This document shows, one piece after another, positions 60,372-64,000 of a stretch of 64,000 nucleotides of DNA. The stretch is from contig NZ_JBBMER010000004.1 in assembly GCF_040096455.1 (NCBI RefSeq), positions 1-64,000 of the forward strand, written 5' to 3'. The DNA comes from Lachnospira rogosae. GTDB lineage: Bacteria; Bacillota; Clostridia; Lachnospirales; Lachnospiraceae. Below the pieces are notes generated by a model. The model did no database searches, was not told the origin of the DNA, and was given only the letters and a program-made list of their open reading frames with translations. The position numbers and the translations under genes are program-made. Position 1 is the stretch's first letter; each line of letters begins with the position of its first letter.

Positions 60372-61781
60372 ATGTTTGGAAAAAATAGAACAGCACAAGA
60401 CACATTAGGCAATGACAGAGAATTATTATTGCAGGCTATGGATAAGATAATAGCCGGCGATTTCAGTGAGGTCTCTGCTGAAGGTTTTAGAGATCCTATA
60501 TATGCAGAAAAGCTTAACCAGATGATTGGTGCATATAAGAAAGCTAATAATAATTATATTATGAGACTTAATGAGGCAATGCAGTCTATAGGAGATAATT
60601 CATATGTTAAGAATATGCTTGATCAGGTGTATACACAACAGCAGTCTATAACAGATATGAATTCTTCAAGCCAGATACTTAAGGAGTCAATTGGTAATAT
60701 TTCAGACGCAATGGGTGAGATTCGTGATAATACCCACGATATGTTACAGGTGTCACAGAGTAGTGCTGCTAATATGAACGACAGTATAACAGTCGTTAAT
60801 GAATCATCACAGAAGATAGCAGATATTAATAACCAGGTTAATGCATTCCACGAGAAGATTAATAAGATCGGCGAGATTGTTGATATCGTTAAGAAGGTAG
60901 CAAGCCAGAGTAATCTTCTTGCACTTAATGCTTCAATTGAGGCTGCAAGAGCAGGTGAAGCAGGAAAGGGCTTTGCAGTAGTTGCTGATCAGGTAAGACA
61001 ACTTTCAAGCAATACATCTGAGTCGGCAGAAGATATTGTTAAATATGTCAATGAACTTAAGCAGGATATTGAAGTGCTTGCTAATTCAATGAATGAGACA
61101 ACGGTCAAGTTATCAGAAGGTAATGAAAAGGTAGAGATATCATTAAGAGATATTGAGCGAATGAATGAACAGATGGTAGCAATCAATGCTTCTGTAGAAA
61201 GCATTTTCAATGACATTGACAGACAGTCAGAGACAACAACAGAATTTACTAATCAGGTACAGACAATAGCAGATTCTTACGGAATGCTGACTAAGGAATG
61301 TACAGAGACTGGTACCCATATATTCAAGATAGGAAGATACATAGATACCTGCCGAAGCGATATGTTCAGGGAAGCTGGTAAAGTAACAACTCAGGATATG
61401 TTAAAAATATTCGAGATTGACCACTTTATTGTTATGTGGAGAGTGTATAACAATGTCGCAGATTTCGAGAGATTAAAGATAACACAGCTTAACAATCAAG
61501 ACAGTTGTAAGCTTGGTAAGTGGATGCATGCACAGACAGATCCTAAGATTACAGGAAGTCAGGAATTCAAGAAGCTTGATTCTGCACACAGACTTGTTCA
61601 CAAGTATGCTTGTGATTCTTGGATGGCTAAGGATAAGGGAGATGCTGCTGCAGCTATTGCGGCATTTGAAAAGTGCCGTGAAGCTTATGGAGAATTCAAG
61701 AAGGCTATCGGTGAGATGAGGAGCTATATGAGAACAATTGGATATACAGATGAGACTAAGATAGTTATCTTCAGGAATTAG
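60372..61781 (+). CDS. Cytosolic methyl-accepting chemotaxis protein with CZB domain
   Basis: A 469-residue soluble receptor; ATG 60372 is preferred, with GGAGG ten bases upstream. There are no membrane helices. Residues 70-330 are coiled coil with the signalling tip ASQSNLLALNASIEAARAGE and GKGFAVVADQVRQLS. The C-terminal 120 residues form a chemoreceptor zinc-binding domain: FEIDHFIVMWRVY, DSCKLGKWMH, and SAHRLVHKYA give the 3His/1Cys site. It may sense zinc or oxidants such as HOCl and signal to CheA/CheY. CZB receptors are known in gut bacteria. Confidence 0.92.
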   Translation: MFGKNRTAQDTLGNDRELLLQAMDKIIAGDFSEVSAEGFRDPIYAEKLNQMIGAYKKANNNYIMRLNEAMQSIGDNSYVKNMLDQVYTQQQSITDMNSSSQILKESIGNISDAMGEIRDNTHDMLQVSQSSAANMNDSITVVNESSQKIADINNQVNAFHEKINKIGEIVDIVKKVASQSNLLALNASIEAARAGEAGKGFAVVADQVRQLSSNTSESAEDIVKYVNELKQDIEVLANSMNETTVKLSEGNEKVEISLRDIERMNEQMVAINASVESIFNDIDRQSETTTEFTNQVQTIADSYGMLTKECTETGTHIFKIGRYIDTCRSDMFREAGKVTTQDMLKIFEIDHFIVMWRVYNNVADFERLKITQLNNQDSCKLGKWMHAQTDPKITGSQEFKKLDSAHRLVHKYACDSWMAKDKGDAAAAIAAFEKCREAYGEFKKAIGEMRSYMRTIGYTDETKIVIFRN

Positions 61782-61807
61782 TTAAATATAATCACAGATT
61801 ATAAGAT

Positions 61808-61888
61808 AAGCTGGAATTTACATAGCTGTCTTTAATGCAGGATATGCCTTAAGGATATAAGCTTGTAGAATTCCAGCTTTTTTTTATT
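61808..61888 (+). terminator. Terminator after the chemoreceptor
   Basis: AAGCTGGAATT (61808-61818) pairs with AATTCCAGCTT (61869-61879), followed by T. The loop is long (50 nt) and may itself fold. Confidence 0.85.
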
Positions 61889-61915
61889 TATAAAATTTAA
61901 TTATTTATATACTAT

Positions 61916-62020
61916 TTATATATGGGATTTAATTAACAAAATTTAACCACATATATAATGGATTTTAATAATAAAACTCAATCATCTATATACTGGACTT
62001 TTTAATAATAAGAGTTCATA
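61916..62020. repeat. Imperfect 35-bp tandem repeats
   Basis: Three units of 35 bp start at 61916, 61951 and 61986, each built on TATATA(T/A)..GGA(T/C)TTT followed by an A-rich part. They lie between the chemoreceptor terminator and ppaC. Apart from these, 61889-62147 shows nothing clear. Confidence 0.5.
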
Positions 62021-62147
62021 ATATAAGTTATGAATAAATAATGATATATTCGTGATTACTATGACAAGCAGGTATGCATTAAGACTGCCTGTTGTCCCTT
62101 CGCAATACAGCAATGTTGTATTAAATTGCGTAAGAATGGAGATTGTT

Positions 62148-63791
62148 ATGAGAGAGGTATATGTAATAGGACATAAGAACCCGGATACAGATTCGGTGTG
62201 CTCAGCAATATGCTATTCCAGACTGAAAAATCTGATTACTGGAAGTGAGGATTATATTCCTAAAAGAGCAGGACATCTTAACGAAGAAACTCAGTATGTT
62301 CTTGAAAAATGTGGTGTAAAACCTCCTGCATATATTAAAGATGTTAGACCTCAGGTAAGAGATATTGATGTCAGGAAGATAAGTGGAATATCGGAAGATC
62401 TTTCAGTAAGAAATGCGTGGAAATTAATGAAAGAAAGAGGTGTTGAGACACTTCCTATCATTGAAGATGATAAGCTGAAAGGACTTGTTACAATCAGTGA
62501 TGTTGCTAAGTCATATTTTGAAATGTATGACAGTGATATATTATCTGTTTCAGGCACAAGTCTCAGTAATATCGTGGATACCCTTAAGGGCGAAGTTATA
62601 ACTGGTGATATAGATAAGCATTTTAATAAGGGGAAGATGATTATTGCTGCCGCCAATCCTGATATGATGGAAAATATGATTGAAGAGGGTGATTTTGTAA
62701 TTCTTGGCAATAGATATGAGTCACAATTATGTGCTATTGAGATGGAGGCGGGATGTCTTATAATATGTGAGGGTGCAAAGGTATCAAGCACAATAACCAA
62801 GATAGCTGCACAGCATAATTGTGTTATAATATCGACAGCGTATGATACATATACAGTTGCAAGACTTATTAATCAGGCCATTCCTGTAAGTTTCTTTATG
62901 AAGCAGGAAGCACTTATTAAGTTCAAGCTAAACGATTTTATTGAAGATATACAGGATATAATGGCTAAGAAGCGTTACAGGGATTTCCCAATTGAGGACG
63001 ATACAGGCAGATATGTCGGTATGATTTCAAGAAGAAATATTATTAAGACCGATAAGAAGAAGATAATTCTTGTAGACCATAATGAAAAAAATCAGGCTGT
63101 ATTTGGTATTGAGGATACTGATATATTAGAGATAATAGATCATCACAGACTTGGCTGCATACAGACGATAACACCTGTATTTTTCAGAAATCAGCCGCTT
63201 GGCTGTACTGCAACAATAATATATCAGATGTACTGTGAGCATAATATAGATATTGATAAGACGACAGCCGCACTGTTATGTTCGGCAATAATATCAGATA
63301 CGCTTATATTAAAATCACCAACCTGCACACACTATGATGTTGATGCCTGTCAGGTATTAGCTGATATAGCTGGTATTGATATAGAAGAATACGGCAGGGA
63401 AATGTTCAGGGCAGGAAGTAATCTTTCCGACAAATCAGAAGAAGAGATATTCTATAGGGATTACAAGAAGTTCTCAATTGGAGAGATAACTGTAGGTGTT
63501 GGACAAGTAAATTGTATGAGTCAGGAAGAGATAGAGGGGCTTATTAAGAAAGAAGCTTCTTATATCACAAGTGTTACGGATAAGTCAGATGAGATAAATA
63601 TTGCATATCTTCTTCTGACAGATGTAATGAAAGAGACATCTTATGTTATGTTATCAGGTAAGAATGCTGAACAGGTGCTTATGCAGGCATTTAACCTTGA
63701 TGAGATAACCAACAATTATGTAATACTTCCTGGTGTTGTTTCGCGTAAAAAGCAGTTCCTGCCAGCTATAGTTGAGGTATTACAGCAATAA
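62148..63791 (+). CDS. Manganese-dependent inorganic pyrophosphatase with CBS/DRTGG insert
   Basis: A 547-residue family II pyrophosphatase. ATG 62148 is fixed by GGAG at 62138-62141; the upstream in-frame codons lack a site. The DHH domain has VYVIGHKNPDTDSVCSAICY and ILEIIDHHRLGCIQ. Residues 65-300 hold two CBS domains (VRNAWKLMKERGVETLPII) with a DRTGG-like insert between them, as in the clostridial CBS-PPases that are regulated by adenine nucleotides. The DHHA2 end is RKKQFLPAIVEVL. It splits PPi and needs Mn2+ or Co2+ in known cases. Confidence 0.93.
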   Translation: MREVYVIGHKNPDTDSVCSAICYSRLKNLITGSEDYIPKRAGHLNEETQYVLEKCGVKPPAYIKDVRPQVRDIDVRKISGISEDLSVRNAWKLMKERGVETLPIIEDDKLKGLVTISDVAKSYFEMYDSDILSVSGTSLSNIVDTLKGEVITGDIDKHFNKGKMIIAAANPDMMENMIEEGDFVILGNRYESQLCAIEMEAGCLIICEGAKVSSTITKIAAQHNCVIISTAYDTYTVARLINQAIPVSFFMKQEALIKFKLNDFIEDIQDIMAKKRYRDFPIEDDTGRYVGMISRRNIIKTDKKKIILVDHNEKNQAVFGIEDTDILEIIDHHRLGCIQTITPVFFRNQPLGCTATIIYQMYCEHNIDIDKTTAALLCSAIISDTLILKSPTCTHYDVDACQVLADIAGIDIEEYGREMFRAGSNLSDKSEEEIFYRDYKKFSIGEITVGVGQVNCMSQEEIEGLIKKEASYITSVTDKSDEINIAYLLLTDVMKETSYVMLSGKNAEQVLMQAFNLDEITNNYVILPGVVSRKKQFLPAIVEVLQQ

Positions 63792-63803
63792 TGTGAAGAT
63801 GAG

Positions 63804-63960
63804 GATATATAGCAGTAATTGGTAATTTGCAGGTATAGTTGATGTAGATATATAGTGGTAATGCACAGGTATAGCTGATGTAAATATATAGCAGTAATTA
63901 GTAATTTACAGGTATAGCTGATGCAGATATATTGTGGTATTGCATATGTATAACAGTATT
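63804..63960. repeat. Alternating tandem repeat (43 + 36 bp units)
   Basis: Four units start at 63804 (43 bp), 63847 (36 bp), 63883 (43 bp) and 63926. Each begins (G/A)ATATAT(A/T)G and contains CAGGTATAG(T/C)TGATG. Long and short units alternate, giving a higher-order period of 79 bp. The last is degraded. It lies downstream of the pyrophosphatase at the window edge. Confidence 0.7.
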
Positions 63961-64000
63961 ATAAATTGGTATTGTATATATAGTAATATTACAGATTAGA

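Noticed and set aside
63804..63960. A CRISPR array
   Set aside because: The units are imperfect throughout and adjoin each other without unique spacers, and no cas gene is present.

Overview
This window looks like a chromosomal segment of a low-GC, motile Lachnospiraceae member (Clostridia), probably close to Lachnospira or Eubacterium eligens. That assignment is an inference from the AT-rich base use, Firmicutes-style strong Shine-Dalgarno sites, the cysE-cysS-mrnC-rlmB-sigma cluster, a T-box in front of aspS-gatCAB, and flagellar, chemotaxis and c-di-GMP-linked genes. No marker gene such as 16S rRNA is present to confirm it.

Layout. Positions 1-15,500 form an accessory region rich in debris. 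It holds a fragment of a conjugative-element protein, an AgrC/AgrA-type two-component pair (944-3024), an operon of FlxA-like and FliD-C-like proteins (3367-5852), a methyltransferase/HNH nuclease pair (6423-8173), small conserved genes, an ArsC-family gene broken by a 55-bp palindromic insert, a zinc-ribbon stub, a class I c-di-GMP riboswitch in front of a decayed hybrid sensor kinase, and a hydrolase remnant. From about 15,500 onward the sequence is mostly ordinary core genome. It includes mgtE; a T-box with aspS-gatC-gatA-gatB; a convergent PilZ gene; purC-purF-HD-purB; tRNA-Val and tRNA-Met; a CydDC-like ABC pair with a YgbA_NO protein and a ZIP transporter; and ispF, cysE, cysS, mrnC, rlmB, a sigma factor and tRNA-Thr. 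Next come a C39-type peptidase, purA, an adenylation enzyme/PLP decarboxylase/carrier protein trio, a second FliD-C-like gene, a SEC-C protein, a methyltransferase, hslO, glnS, DUF2225-ltaS, csp, a membrane protein with a P-type ATPase, an orphan substrate-binding lipoprotein, a cytosolic chemoreceptor with a CZB domain, and a CBS-type pyrophosphatase.

How genes work together. The LytTR regulator probably controls its own promoter and the FlxA/FliD-like operon. Both upstream regions carry the same TTCACA(A/T)C direct repeat with exactly 21-bp spacing, the geometry expected for a LytTR dimer. The T-box leader carries an overlapping GAA/AAC candidate specifier in front of aspS-gatCAB, while glnS is also encoded 30 kb away. 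The c-di-GMP riboswitch, PilZ gene, chemoreceptor and FliD-like proteins all point to motility or surface-lifestyle control.

The most unusual material is non-coding. Two dispersed element families each occur twice with diverged sequence but preserved base pairing: 24,048-24,186 with 42,085-42,216, and 27,371-27,500 with 30,634-30,771. A single four-way-junction structure sits at 40,498-40,638. These look like structured RNAs or hairpin-type mobile elements and I could not match them to a family from sequence alone.
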